NCBI RefSeq assembly: GCF_050003625.1
Contig: NC_134397.1
Coordinates: 149,419,526 to 149,483,525 of the forward strand
Origin: Haematobia irritans
Taxonomy: Eukaryota; Arthropoda; Insecta; Diptera; Muscidae
DNA: 64,000 nucleotides
Reading direction: 5' to 3'
Part shown: one piece after another, positions 15,193 through 27,163 of the stretch
Layout of the letters: the number at the start of each line of letters is the position of its first letter
How positions within the stretch are numbered: position 1 is the stretch's first letter
Program-made: the position numbers and the translations under genes
The notes under the pieces: model-generated
Told to the model about the DNA's origin: nothing
Database searches by the model: none
What the model saw: only the letters and a program-made list of their open reading frames with translations

Positions 15193-15965
15193 TTTTTTTT
15201 TCTTTTTTTTTGCATATATTCCAGATAGGGTCGGAAGATTCCGAAAAAATGTTCAACATTACATTCTACTATATTAAATTTTTACTATGAACTTTAAAAT
15301 GTGTCTTATTAAAGACCTAAAGTCAGAAAAGAACAGTGTTTGAGATAAACGAAATGGACTGTGTTTTTGGTTCAAAAATAACTTTTTTATTGAAAAAAAT
15401 AAAAATTTTGTAACAAACGATTTTTTTGGTGATAAAAGTGTATACTTTTCGAAGCAATTCAAAAAACTCTAACAAAAGAAAAACGTTTTCGGTACACGTT
15501 TTCCAAACTTTTGTTTTTTTTTTTGCGTGTAGTTGTCTTAGGTTGGTCTATTATCAGTGTCTTGTGTGTCGTTGCGTTTTATGATATTTCTTAAGAAGAC
15601 CCTAATAAAACGCAGCGGCATTTGTGTATTTAGGATAGCGTAAGATTGTAGGGTTAGCATGGGACAACCATGTGTTGCCTAGATTTAAGATTTTCAATAT
15701 TGTAGATATACATTTTTGTTCAATAAATAAATTAGTATTCATTTGGAACTCAACGGGAAATGATTCATTTGGGATTTCAAATGGAGCTCACTGCAATTGT
15801 TGTCAATGACAATTAATTGTACAGGGGCTATAACAAAGCATCGTTCGATATATAACGTATTTGGCTCAACTGTTTGTGAACCTAAAATACCGCTAGATTT
15901 CTAATTACTGATAAATCGGATAAAAACGAGGTATCAAGATGCCCAAGAAATCAAATCGGGAGACT
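15193..15965. other. Anonymous AT-rich DNA
   Basis: No gene, tandem array or element ends recognised. The last about 130 bp resemble a decayed family A DINE unit (AAATCGGGAGACTGGTCTAT). Confidence 0.5.
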
Positions 15966-16249
15966 GGTCTATATGATTTTACACAGAAGAAAATTTCACG
16001 AAATTTTTTTCAATTAAAGTCTTATTTGAGTTTTAAAAAATATTCCATTAAAAAATTTAATTGATTCTACAATTTTTTAATTGAAACAAAAGTCAACCAC
16101 AAAAATTGGTCTATATGATTTTACACAGAAGAAAATTTCACGAAAATTTTTCCAATTAAAGTCTTATTTGAGTTTTAAAAAATATTCCATTAAAAAATTT
16201 AATTGATTCTACAATTTTTTAATTGAAACAAAAGTCAACCACAAAAATT
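15966..16249. repeat. 142-bp tandem duplication
   Basis: GGTCTATATGATTTTACACAG occurs at 15966 and 16108, and the sequence between is almost identical in the two copies. The unit is rich in TTAAAAAATT palindromes (TTTAATTGATTC...AATTTTTTAATTGAA), like the block at 57357-57560. Confidence 0.85.
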
Positions 16250-16346
16250 AATAGTATCAATTAATTTTTCAAATGGATGAATTATTAGTTGATACTTTCA
16301 TTTCTGTGACATTTCAATTAAAAAATCAATTAATTTTTTAAGTGTA

Positions 16347-16520
16347 GATGCCGCCGTGGTGCATTAGTTACCATACCAGCTTTGAATACAAAGGATCATG
16401 AGTTCAATCCCAGATTCGGCAGAACATCATAAAGGTTTTCATCAGTGGATTATCAGCTAAACAGGGAATCGGGTGGCACTCATCGATAAGAGAAGTTCAG
16501 AACCTGTGGTACGGGTAAAT
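16347..16520 (+). repeat. Degenerate tRNA-derived SINE
   Basis: A tRNA-like head (GTGGTGCATTAGTTACC...GAGTTCAATCCCAGATTCG) is followed by a body with GTGGATTATCAGC, AACAGGGAATCGGGTGGC and ATAAGAGAAGTTCAG. The same order is seen in the SINE at 17617-17955. This copy is shorter and more diverged. Confidence 0.65.
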
Positions 16521-17616
16521 CAGATATTAATTGAAATATCTTAAAGCCCAAGGAGTCAAATCGGTAGGTCAGTCTATATGGGTGCAACACTGACAGGACT
16601 TATCATGTTCGGCACATCTATTAATGGACCTAAAATATCTCTATATTTTGAACTTAAAGCAAATCGTATAAAGAATGCCGTTAAGTAACCAAATTGAAGG
16701 GTTATTTTTTATGGGATTTTATAAAAAAAACATTCAACATAAATATCAATGTCTCGATCATTTCAAGAAGGAGCTTAGCTGGGAATAGGCAAAAATGCCA
16801 CAGAGCCACGTTCTTGCAGCGCTTGGTAGCTTTGTCGGCCGATTGCAGCCCATGATTCATGCACTAAAAATACCAAAATCTCTATCATCCCAAGAAGGCA
16901 CTTCGCCGGGAATGGGCTGTAATGGCTTTGTCGGCCCTTTGAAAGCCATAATTCGTTCCAAAGTTTGGCAATTCGAACAAATTTGAACTGATTCTAAAAT
17001 TTTATGTTATTTCCGAAATTTTGCTTTTGTTGCATTACATATCAACCACCCTGCAATGTAGTTCTGCAATGTAGTTAATCAAAATTCGTATTTGAATTAT
17101 TTGTCAACAAAACTTCAAAAGCATATATATTCTCACACAAAAAAAAAATAGAGAAAATATTTCCACATATATATTTTTTAAGATTTTCAAAGACGTGTAA
17201 TATACAATAAACAAAAATTCTGTAGAACCCAGTTGTCTAAATTGAAAAGTTTTAATAAATTATTTAAGTACATCATTTATAAATTATGGATAGTTCAAAC
17301 GTATGTAAAGACGGTCAAACATCAACTTGTCGGTCAATGGACAAATCAGAAATGTGTCGCATGTAAGTGCTTTGCGCATGAAACTGAAGCCAATTTAATG
17401 ATATAGAAATGAGGCGTTTCTTTCTATTCCAGACAAAGGAGAGAAGCAGAACAAAAGATATCACTGATGTGTAATACAAATGACTGTAAATTTTTTGGAA
17501 TTCATGATACAAATCCAATGCCCGATTATCCATGTCGCAAAAAAGGTAAGATATGTATACACGAAAGATGCAATCTCTTGTCAATATGTGGTTTTGTTGA
17601 TGGCCATTTTTATTGT
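16521..17616. other. Anonymous DNA with decayed repeat fragments
   Basis: 16535-16720 resembles a decayed family A DINE unit (AAGGAGTCAAATCGGTAGG). 16740-16985 contains two copies of a short segment (ATCATTTCAAGAAGGAGC and ATCATCCCAAGAAGGCAC) with a 63-codon open frame of no recognised family. The remainder shows nothing I can name. Confidence 0.45.
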
Positions 17617-17955
17617 ACATACGTGGTGCAATGGTTAGCATACATTGCCTTGCATTCAAAGGGCCATGGGTTCAATCACAAACCCCTAAAAAGTTTTTTA
17701 GCGGTGGATTATCACCGCTCAATAAAGCTGGTTAAATTTCTGAGAGTTTCAGAGCTTCTCTAAGTAGTTTCACCATAAGTAGAACGCCGTTCGGACTCGG
17801 CTATAAAAAGTAGGTCCTTTGTCATTGAGCTAAACAAAGAATCAGGCAGCATTCAATGATAAGAGGGAAGTGCACCACTCTATGGCATCATAATGGACTA
17901 AATAGTCTAAGTGAGCCTGAAATATGTGGCTGTCACTATATGTTACCTAACCTAA
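17617..17955 (+). repeat. tRNA-derived SINE, near full length
   Basis: The tRNA-related head has an A-box-like TGGTGCAATGGTTAGC and a B-box GGGTTCAATC. The body includes GCGGTGGATTATCACCGC, GAACGCCGTTCGGACTCGG and GTCATTGAGCTAAACAAAG. It ends TAATGGACTAAATAGTC...TTACCTAACCTAAAC. The CCTAACCTAA tail and body order recur in the truncated copy at 41609-41670. Confidence 0.75.
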
Positions 17956-18570
17956 ACTTTTTCGTGAACAGGGACGAACTTTTTGATTTGTTAGGGAATT
18001 TCCAAAAAAATTTGGAGTTTTAGTGGGGATTTTTCAAAATATATTCAGTATAATAAATCAGGTTTAGATTAATCGTTTACTTGAACTACTTCTTAATTTA
18101 CAAACTATTTCTGATATCCGAATTCTATTCTTTGTTCGCAAACAAAACAAAAACCAGATGATTTGGGTTTCTAAGCTCTATCTAAACAAGCGAGGCGAAA
18201 ATAAATGCAAACGAAACGGCTAGAAATCCAATAGAGCAAGTCGAGAGATAGATATATCTATACATATGCGTACATTCAACCATGGACCAATAAACACCAT
18301 ATTGTGTGCCTAATTTCCAATTTTAGGCAAATCAGATAACAACTACGTTTTCTAGAAGCCCAACAAGTCAAATCGGAAGAACGGTCTTTATGGGGACTAC
18401 CGGGAATCGGAGGATAGGAGGATACCAAAAAATAGACTAATACGCACCATATTTAGCGCACCTGTTTATGATCCTCAAATATTTAAAGTTATAAATTTTT
18501 TGGAAAATCAAATAAAAATTGCAGTTTCTAAAACCCCAAGACCGCATATCAAGGGGTCGGTTTATATACG
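17956..18570. other. Anonymous DNA with a DINE family A fragment
   Basis: 18280-18420 keeps a decayed family A unit (GACCAATAAACACCAT, GAAGCCCAACAAGTCAAATC). The rest shows no gene signal. Confidence 0.4.
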
Positions 18571-18797
18571 CAGAGAAGGAATATGATAACCTCAAAAATG
18601 TTATTTTGCTCTTGACCATGTAGCATGTTTGTCGCAAAAATGTTGTTTTCTCGCAAAACATAACATGCTTGCCGAAATCATATACATAATTTCCGAGAAA
18701 ATAACATGGGTGCGATAAACATGTTAAATGGTCACCATCCTAAAATAACATTTTGCTCTTGAAATATGTTTGAGGTGATCATATTTCTTCTCTGGGT
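18571..18797. mobile_element. MITE with inverted termini
   Basis: The ends CAGAGAAGGAATATGATAAC and the inverse of GATCATATTTCTTCTCTG are inverted repeats of about 25 bp with few mismatches. The interior holds repeated ATAACAT/ATGTT motifs. Same family as 11332-11560. Confidence 0.65.
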
Positions 18798-18963
18798 GTA
18801 TGGGGGTTATATAAAAACAAACAAGTATATACGGCCGAAAGTTCGGCCAGGCCGAATCTTATGTACCCTCCACCATGGATTGCGTAGAAACTTCTACGAA
18901 AGACTGTCATCCACAATAGAATTACTTGGGTTGTGGTATCTTAAAACATCTTAACATCGTTTT

Positions 18964-20009
18964 TATACCCTGCTCCACACTGTGGAACAGGGTAGTATAA
19001 GTTAGTGCATATGTTTGCAACACCCAGAAGGAGACGAGAAAGACACATGGTGTCTTTGGCAAAAATGCTCAGGGTGGGCTCCTGAGTCGATATAGCCATG
19101 TCCGTCTGTCCGTGAACATATTTTTGTAATCAAAGTCTAGGTCGCAGTTTTAGTCCAATCGACTTCAAATTTGGCACAAGTATGTGTTTTGGCTCAAAAT
19201 AGATTTTGGAAGAAATCGGTTCAGATTTAGATATAGCTCCCATATATATATTTCGCCCGATATGGACTAATACTGTCCCGGAAGCCAGAGTTTTACCCCA
19301 ATTTGGTTGAAATTTTGCACAGGAAGTAGAATTAGTATTGTAGCTATGCGTGCCAAATTTGGTTGAAATCGGTTCAGATTTAGATATAGCTCCCATATAT
19401 AGCTCTCGCCCGATTTACAGTCATATGAACACAGAGGCCAAGTTTTTGCTCCGATTTAGTTGAAATTTTGCACAGGGAGTATAATTAGCATTGTAGCTAT
19501 GCGTGCCAAATTTGGTTGAAATCGGTTCAGATTTAGATATATCTCTCATATATAGCTTTCGCCCGATTTACACTCATATGACTACAGAGGCCAATTTTTA
19601 ACTCCGATTTAGTTGAAATTTGGTTGAAATCGGTTCAGAGTTAGATATAGCTCCCATATATATGTTTTTCTGATTTCGACGAAAATGGTCAAAATACCAA
19701 CATTTTCTTTGTAAAATCGCCACTGCTTAGTCGAAAAGTTGTAAAAATGACTCTAATTTTCCTAAGCTTCTAATACATATATATCGAGCGATAAATCATA
19801 AATAAACTTTTTCGAAGTTTCCTTAAAATTGCTTCAGATGTAAACGTTTCCCATATTTTTATACCCACCACCATAGAATGGTGACGGGGGTATAATAAGT
19901 TTGTCATTCCGTTTGTAACGCATCGAAATATCGATTTCCGACTATATAAAGTATATATATTCTTGATCAGGGAGAAATTCTAAGACGATATAACGATGTC
20001 CGTCTGTCC

Positions 20010-20047
<38 letters not shown>

Positions 20048-22105
20048 TGTAATCACGCAACAGACTTCAATAATGAAGCAATCGTGCTGAAATTTTGCAC
20101 AAGCTCGTCTTTTGTCTGCAGGCAGGTCAAGTTCGAAGATGGGCTATATCGGTCCAGGTTTTGATATAGTCCCCATATAAACCGACCTCCCGATTTGGGG
20201 TCTTGGGCTTATAGAAATCGTAGTTTTTATCCAATTTGCCTGAAATTTGAAATCTGGAGGTATTTTATGACCATAAAGAGATGTGCCAAAAATGGTGAGT
20301 ATCGGTCCACGTTTTAGTATAGCTCCCATATAGACCGATCTCCCGATTTTACTTCTTGGGCTTATAGAAACCGCAGTTTTTATTCAATTTACCTGAAATT
20401 TGAAATCTAGAGGTATTGTAGGACCACAAATACGTGTGCCAAAAATTGTGAGTATCGGTCCATATTTTGGTATAGCCCCCATATAGACCGATCTCCCGAT
20501 TTTACTTCTTGGGCTTATAGAAACCGCAGTTTTTATTCAATTTATCCGAAATTGGAAACCTAGAGGTATTGTAGGACCACAAATATGTGTGCCAAAAATT
20601 GTGAGTATCGGTCCATATTTTGGTATAGCCCCCATATAGACCGATCTCCCGATTTTACTTCTTGGGCTTATAGAAACCGCAGTTTTTATTCAATTTACCT
20701 GAAATTGGAAATCTAGAGGTATTGTAGGACCACAAATACGTGTGCCAAAAATTGTGAGTATCGGTCCATATTATGGTATAGCCCCCATATAGACCGATCT
20801 CCCGATTTGGGGTCTTGGGCTTATAGAAACCGTAGTTTTTATCCAATTTGTCTGAAATTGGAAATCTAGAGGTATTTTAGGACCATAAAGGGGTGTGCCG
20901 AAAATGGTGAGTATCGATCCATATTTTGGTATAGCCCCCATATAGACCGATTCCCCAATTTTACTTCTTGGGCTTCTAGAATCCGAAGTTTTTATCCTAT
21001 TTGCCTGAAATTGGAAATCTAGAGGAATTTTCGGGTCACAAAGAGGTGTGCCGAAAATGGTGAGTATCGGTCCATATTTTAGTATAGCCCCCATAAGAAC
21101 GATCTCCCGATTTAACTCCTTGGGTTTCTAGAAACCGTAGTTTTTATCTGATATGCCTGAAATTGTAAATATTCTGGTATTTTAGGCTCACAAAAACGTG
21201 TATCGGATTAAGTTTTTATCGATCCACTTGGTAATGCCTCCATATAGACCGACTTCACTTCTTGAGGGTGTAGAAGGCGCACTGATCATGAAAATTGCTT
21301 GAAACTCAATGTAAAATTTCCAGATTTTACTTCTACAGATTTAAGATTTCAAATCAAGACGTTATTTTATAATTTTCTTGCACACTTACAAGAGATGTTA
21401 ATGATTCCTCTAAACCTCAAACAAAAATGGTTCTTATAAATCCAGAATCTGATATAATCCTCATAGGTGAAATCTTTAAATTTATCTTCGGGTTGTGTCC
21501 TCAAGTCCTCAAGCCCTCCTGAAATTTCAAAGCAAACCCTAATATTTGGTTCATGGTGGTGGGTATTTAAGATTCGGCCCGGCCGAACTTACTGCTGTAT
21601 ATACTTGTTTTTTACTAGCATTGTGTTCCACCCTAGTGCATTAGCCGACTTAAATTTTGAGTCTATAGATTTTGTAGAAGTCTATCAAATTCTGTCCAGA
21701 TCGAGTGATATTTAAATGTATGTATTTGGGACAAACCTTTTTATATAGCCCCCAACACATTTAACGGATGTGATATGGTATCGAAAATTTAGATGTACAA
21801 AGTGGTGCAGGGTATAATATAGTCGGCCCCGCCCGACTTTAGACTTTCCTTACTTGTTTTTTACTAAAATTGTGTTCCACCCTGGTGCATTAGCCAACGT
21901 AAATTTTGAGTCTATAGATTTTGTAAAAGTCTATCAAATTCTGTCGAAATCGAGTGATATTTAAATGTATGTATTTGGGACAAACCTTTATATATAGCCC
22001 CCAACACATTTGACGGATGTGATATTGTATCGAAAATTTAGATCTACAAAGTGGTGCAGGGTATAATATAGTCGGCCCCGCCCAACTGTAGACTTTCCTT
22101 ACTTG
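18964..22105 (+). mobile_element. DINE family C element inserted in family B
   Basis: The 5' tip TATACCCTGCTCCACACTG forms a hairpin with TGTGGAACAGGGTAGTATA. Units of the GAAATCGGTTCAGATTTAG type follow, and the element is itself split at 19860-21607 by a family A DINE. The 3' end is present twice in tandem (21608-21856 and 21857-22105), each ending AGTCGGCCCCGCCC...TTACTTG. The junctions lie in a T-run of the host with no duplication, as expected for rolling-circle insertion between T and T. Confidence 0.75.
19860..21607 (+). mobile_element. DINE family A element, copy 1
   Basis: Starts TATACCCACCACCATAG...GGGGGTATA, with a GTCTG microsatellite at 19999-20045 and then six tandem units of 153 bp (starts near 20333, 20486, 20639, 20792, 20945, 21097) with core TATAGCCCCCATATAGACC. 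The 3' part has ATGGTGGTGGGTATTTAAG, hairpin TTCGGCCCGGCCGAA and ATATACTTG. Because 153 is divisible by 3, unit-spanning frames stay open by chance. Nearly identical, inverted, to 34643-36233. Confidence 0.8.
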
Positions 22106-23520
22106 TCTAAATTGTGAGTTAGTCCATACGTGGTATATATTAGACAAAAAAGTTATGTATAGTTAAATCTACAAATAATTACGAATCGATATGGACTTTT
22201 TGCACCGTACGTAGAGAGCCAGAATTGAAATATGGGGGCTATATACAATTATGAACTTGATATGGACCAATTTTTGTGTGATTGGAAATCGATTTATCTG
22301 AGGGATATATATAACTATAGACCGATATGGACCTAGTTACGCATGGTTGTTAACGACCATATACTAGCACAGTGTACCAAATTTCAACTCACTCGGATGA
22401 AATTTGCTCCTCCAAGAGGCTCCAAAACCAAATCTCGGGATCGGTTTATATGGGGCTATATATGATTATGGACTGATATGGACCACTTTTGGCATGGTTG
22501 TTAAATATCATATACTATCACCTAGTTAGGCATGGTTGTTAACGACCATATACTAGCACAATGTACCAAATTTCAACTCACTCGGATGAAATTTGCTCCT
22601 CCAAGAGGCTCCAAAACCAAATCTTGGGATCGGTTTATATGGGGCTATATATGATTATGGACTGATATGGACCACTTTTGGCATGGTTGTTAAATATCAT
22701 ATACTGTCACGACGTAACCAATTTCAAGCAGATCGGATGAATTTTGCTTCTCCAAAAGGCACCGGAGGTCAAATCTGGGGATCGGTTTATATGAGATATA
22801 TATATAATTATGGACTGATAGGAACCAATTCCTGCATGGTTGTTGGATACCATATTCTAACATCACGTACCAAATTTCAACCGAATGGGAAGAATTTTGC
22901 TCTTCCAAGGGGCTCTGGAGGCCAAATCTGGGGATCGGTTTATATGGGGCCTATATATAATTATGGACCGATACCGACCAATTTTTGCATGGGAGTTTGA
23001 GGCCATATATTAACACCACGTACCAAATTTCAACTGAATCAAATGAATTTTGGTCTTCCAAGAGGCTCCGGAGTTCAAATCTGGTGATCGGTTTATATGG
23101 GGGGCTATATAGAATTATGGACCGATGTGGACCAATTTTTGAATGGTTGTTAACACCATGTACCAAATTTCAGCCGGATCGGATGAAATTTGCTTCTCAT
23201 AGAGGCCTCGCACACCAAATTTGGGGGTCCGTTTATATAGGGGCTATACGTAAAAGTGGACCGATATGGCCCATTTGCAATACCATCCGACCTACATCAA
23301 TAACAACTACTTGTGCCAAGTTTCAAGTCGATAGCTTGTTTCGTTCGGAAGTTAGCGTGATTTCAACAGACGGACGGACGGACATGCTCAGATCGACTCA
23401 GAATTTCCCCACGACCCAGAATATATATAGTTTGTGGTTCCTTAGAGCAATATTTCGATGTGTTACAAACGGAATGTCAAAGTTAATATACCCCCCATCC
23501 TATGGTGGAGGGTATAAAAA

Positions 23521-25004
23521 CCGATAGAGCTCATCATTTTTTTAAGAAGCATTTTTAAACTTCTACAAAATCACTTGACTTTAAATTTAAATCGGCTAAC
23601 GCCCTGAAACGAAACATATATGATTATGATTTAACCGACGATACAAATGTATTAGAGGTGGACAATTTGACGAATTTTTATTTTTGCTCTTTAGCAGTGG
23701 TGAGTTCACAAGGGTATTGGTAAAATTTAACCGCAATATGTGGTCAATTGTAAGGATTGTGACAATATTTGGCCACATCGAGCGACATTTACACAGCTGC
23801 AACCTTATCTAAATCTTCTGTGGAAAGTGTAGGGACTTCTTCGCTGACGTCGTACCACTTTTGCCTAAATCGGAGGAATGGTGAGTTCACAAGGGTATTG
23901 GTAAAATTTAACCACAATATGCGGTCAATTGTAAGGATTGTGACAATATTTGGCCACATCGAGCGACATTTACACAGCTGGAACCATATCTAAATCTTCT
24001 GTGGAAAGTGTAGGGACTTCTTCGCTGACGACGTACCATTTTTGCCTAAATCGGAAGAATATATGGCGCTTTATCTAAATCTGAACCGATTTGGATAAAA
24101 TTCGACACAGTTAGATAGAATGTTAAATCTTTCTTCTGTGTAAATAAAATTAATTGCAGCAAAATTCCGAAATGGGTATAAAATGTAAAATTTTCTCTCT
24201 GGGAAAAATTTCAAGTAAATCGAAATGAAAATTTGGTCTCCGGTTGTTATATGAATCTAAATCGGTCGAAATCTACATATGTAAGCTATATCTAAATCTG
24301 AACCGATTTTAACCAAATTTGGCATGAATAGCAATAATATTAATTCTACTCCCTTACATAAATCGGAGTAAAATTTTGGCCTCTATGGTCATATGTATCT
24401 AAATCTAGCGAAAGATATATATGGCACCTATATCTAAATCTGAACCGATTTCAACTAAATTTAGCAAGTATTGGTAGAATTTTAATTTAACTCTCTGTGT
24501 AAAATTTTACGTGAATCAGTGTTAAAATTTGGCCTCTTGGACCATATGAGTCTAAATCAGGCGAAAGATATATATGGGAGCTATATCTAAATCTAAACCG
24601 ATTTCAACCAAATTTAACATGCATTTGTAGAATGTCAATTCTATTCCTTGTGCAAAATTTCACGTAAATCGGTGTTAAACTTTAGCCTCATATAAGTCTA
24701 AATCGGGCGAAAGATATATATGGGAGCTATATCTAAATCTGAACCGATTTGGCTGATATTTTGCAAGTTTTTCGAGACTCATAAAATATTTGGATGTAAG
24801 AAACGTGAAGAAGATCGGTTGATAAACACGTCAATTATGACCAGAACCGATTTCAAAATCTATAGCAATTGTCTTTGTCCCGAAAAAAGACCCTATGCTA
24901 AATTTGAAGACGATCGGACATAAACTGCGGCTTGTACTTTGCACACAAAAATATATGAACAGACAGACAGACGGACAGACAGACTTGGAAATTATTATTA
25001 ATAG
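23521..25004 (-). mobile_element. Decayed DINE family C/E element
   Basis: On the minus strand it carries GACAGAC microsatellite (24961-24981), many TATAGCTCCCATATATATC cores and a diverged 3' region (ATCGGCTAACGCCCTGAAACG). It lacks the terminal hairpin. A 181-bp segment is tandemly duplicated (23698-24059; each copy starts GTGAGTTCACAAGGG). Confidence 0.6.
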
Positions 25005-25876
25005 TACAAGTATATACAGCAGTAAGTTCGGCCCGGCCGAATCTTAAATACCCACCACCATGAACCAAATATTAGGGTTTCCTTTGAAATTTCAGGAGGG
25101 CTTGAGGACACTTCCCGAAAATAAATTTAAAGATTTCACCTATGAGGACTATATCAGATTCCGGATTTATAAGAAAATACCTCTAGATTTCCAATTTCAG
25201 GCAAACTTTGGATTCCATAAACCCAAGATGTATAATCGGGAGATCGGTCTATATGGGGGCTATACCAAAACATGGAACGATACGGACCATTTTCGGCACA
25301 CCTTTTGATGATCCTCAATTACCTCTAGATTTTCAATTTCAGGCAAATTGGATAAAAACTACGGTTTCTATAAGCCCAAGACCCCAAATCGGGAGGTCGG
25401 TTTATATGGGGACCATACCAAAACATGGACCGATGCTCACCATTTTTGGCACACCTCTTTACGGTTCTAAAGTACCTCTCGATTTCCAATTTCAGGTAAA
25501 TTGGATAAAAACTGCGGTTTCTATAAGCCCAAAAAGTAAAATCGGGAGACCGGTCTATATGGGGGCTATACCAAAATAAGGACCGATACTCACAATTTTT
25601 GGCACACGTATTTGTGGTCTTACAGTACCTCTAGATTTCCAATTTCAGGTGAATTGAATAGAAACTGTGGTTTCTATAAGCCCAAGAAGTAAAATCGGGA
25701 GATCGGTATATCCGATCTGAAATTGGATAAAAACTACGATTTCTATAAGCCCAATACCCCAAATCGGGAGGTCGGTTATATGGGTACTATACCAAAACCT
25801 GGACCGATATAGCCCTTCTTCGAACTTGATCTGCCTGCAGACAAAAGACGAGTTTGTGCAAAATTTCAGCACGATT

Positions 25877-26735
25877 TAGAGGTGGAGAACTATCGATAGT
25901 CGGCGCCATCGATGATAGTCGACTATCGATATTCGACGATAGTATCGTCCACAATAATATACATATTTGGTTCGTATTTAAAATTTGTTTAATATTTTAA
26001 TATGAATATTTTACGATATTAAAGTTATTTGATCCAAAAGGTTTGGTTTAAAAATAAAATAATGTTAACATTTTTCGCCTGTCGAAAACAATTTGTCCCG
26101 CTTTGTTGCAGGGATGCTTGTGTCGTACAAAACGGCTCTTTTAAAGTAAGAAGCTACTGAATGTATTGACGATCTACAACTTCTGCTTGTCGGTGCAATA
26201 GCCGAAATAGCTGGAATCAGAGGCTAGAATTTCAAAGCCAGAACGGTATCATTTTAGATGGTTGTGAAAATTCGATGTGTTTCTGCTCGTTTTATACTCC
26301 TTTCCGCAATTAAGGCACTTTGAAAATTGTTTGTCCTCTGACCTTTTAAAATAATTCCATACTTGTAAGATTTTATTTTTCTTTTTTCTCTCGGTAGCCA
26401 AATCTTTCTCTGAGTCTGTGCTGTTGTAATCACATGCCTGACATCGTCGACTCACTGACTGTCATGGAGCTCCGAAGTTTAGCTGAAATTCAACACATAG
26501 TCGAAACTCAGAACTACTTTAAAAGTAAATATTACACCTCTTTGGAGAAAGCGATGCATTCCTTTTAATGCTGCAGCAGACGTCACAAAAAAGGAGAATA
26601 TTTGGTGATGTGAAAGCCAAACTATCGACTAACTATCGATAGTACTATCGAAAATGTCTGGCTGCTATCGATAGTAGCTCGAAGTGCCCAACAATCGATA
26701 GTGCCGATAGTGCTATCGATAGTTCTCCACCTCTA
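25877..26735 (-). mobile_element. Non-autonomous hAT-like element
   Basis: 859 bp bounded by perfect inverted repeats of 23 bp starting TAGAGGTGGAGAACTATCG. It is flanked by the 8-bp target duplication GCACGATT (25869-25876 and 26736-26743). Both ends carry clusters of ATCGATAG motifs, like the subterminal transposase-binding repeats known in hAT elements. The related uninterrupted site is present at about 36008-36025. The only coding remnant is a BED-type finger (26249-26455); no catalytic transposase domain is present. Confidence 0.93.
26249..26455 (-). pseudogene. BED zinc-finger remnant of hAT transposase
   Basis: A 68-codon open frame inside the hAT element. Its C-terminal half contains VWNYFKR, then CLNCGKEYK and FHNHLK, matching the N-terminal BED zinc finger of hAT transposases (aromatic residues, CxxC, then His-rich end). 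The frame stops directly after HNHLK, before the last metal ligand expected in a BED finger, so the finger is incomplete. BED fingers normally bind the element's subterminal DNA. No dimerisation or DDE domain follows. I treat it as a relic; expression as a small DNA-binding repressor is possible but unsupported. Confidence 0.7.
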
Positions 26736-26775
26736 GCACGATTGCTTCATTATTGAAGACTGTAGCGTGATTACA

Positions 26776-26813
<38 letters not shown>

Positions 26814-26951
26814 GGACATCGTTATATCGTCTTAGAATTTCTCCCTAATCAAGAATATATATACTTTATATAGTCGGAAATCGATATTTCGATGTGTTAC
26901 AAACGGAATGACAAACTTATTATACCCCCGTCACCATTCTATGGTGGTGGG

Positions 26952-27112
26952 TATAAAAATGTATTGGCCAACCAGAGTCAAGAGCAAATTTACGCACGAA
27001 ATCGAATAGTGGATTTTCAACTTTTGTATCCCTAATCACGAGAATACTTCCTGGTGCGATAGTATGGCTTTTCGCTTCGTGAAATTTCACTTGACACTGA
27101 TACAAGTTTGAT
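26952..27112 (-). other. Open fragment resembling exon sequence, function unknown
   Basis: A minus-strand frame of about 52 codons (including FHEAKSHTIAPGSILVIRD and FVRKFALDSGWPIH) ends where the DINE tip begins at 26955. Its composition is protein-like rather than low complexity. It has no start codon of its own (a stop lies just upstream at about 27129). I do not recognise the family. It could be a stray exon, a gene fragment carried by a transposon, or chance. It lies on the opposite strand to the gene that starts at 27164. Confidence 0.25.
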
Positions 27113-27144
27113 TTATATGCACATTTTTATGAAAATATTTTTTT

Positions 27145-27163
27145 TATTTTATTATCAATTTAG
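27145..27163 (+). promoter_or_regulatory. Splice acceptor of the 27-kb gene
   Basis: The pyrimidine/AT-rich tract TTTTATTATCAATTTAG ends at 27163, and the open frame begins immediately after it. The frame is already open upstream of the first ATG (27214), encoding about 16 residues beginning IKDEDPNRNSLG, so the exon is most likely internal or terminal with phase 1 entry. Confidence 0.65.

Larger units (their letters stand above)
18822..23516 (-). mobile_element. DINE family B element split by a 3.1-kb insertion
   Basis: Its 3' end is at 18822 (CAAGTATATACGGCCG, hairpin AGTTCGGCCAGGCCGAA) and its 5' tip at 23516 (GGGTATA). The body is cut at ...TTAACATCGTTT and resumes at CTAAATTGTGAGTTAGTCC (22106). 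Intact copies (near 8275 and 52565) read these two pieces as contiguous, which defines the inserted block 18964-22105. Inside, a 189-bp segment is tandemly duplicated (22333-22710). Confidence 0.8.
25005..26955 (-). mobile_element. DINE family A element, copy 2, interrupted by a hAT
   Basis: Begins CAAGTATATACAGCAG with hairpin TTCGGCCCGGCCGAA and ends ATGGTGGTGGGTATA. It has about four 153-bp units and a GACA microsatellite (26770-26818). The hAT element at 25877-26735 interrupts it at CAGCACGATT. The uninterrupted sequence is seen in copy 34643-36233 (near 36008). Confidence 0.8.

Noticed and set aside
17315..17763. Overlapping frames of 114 and 98 codons
   Set aside because: They run into the SINE and show no protein family features.
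20144..21094. Series of open frames with a 51-residue periodic translation (also 25208-25579, 32507-32998, 35156-35953)
   Set aside because: Chance openness of a 153-bp DNA repeat: stops occur at unit boundaries in other copies and other DINE families do not preserve it.
22593..23527. Frames of 135 and 180 codons
   Set aside because: They lie wholly within a family B DINE and repeat its 153-bp units.
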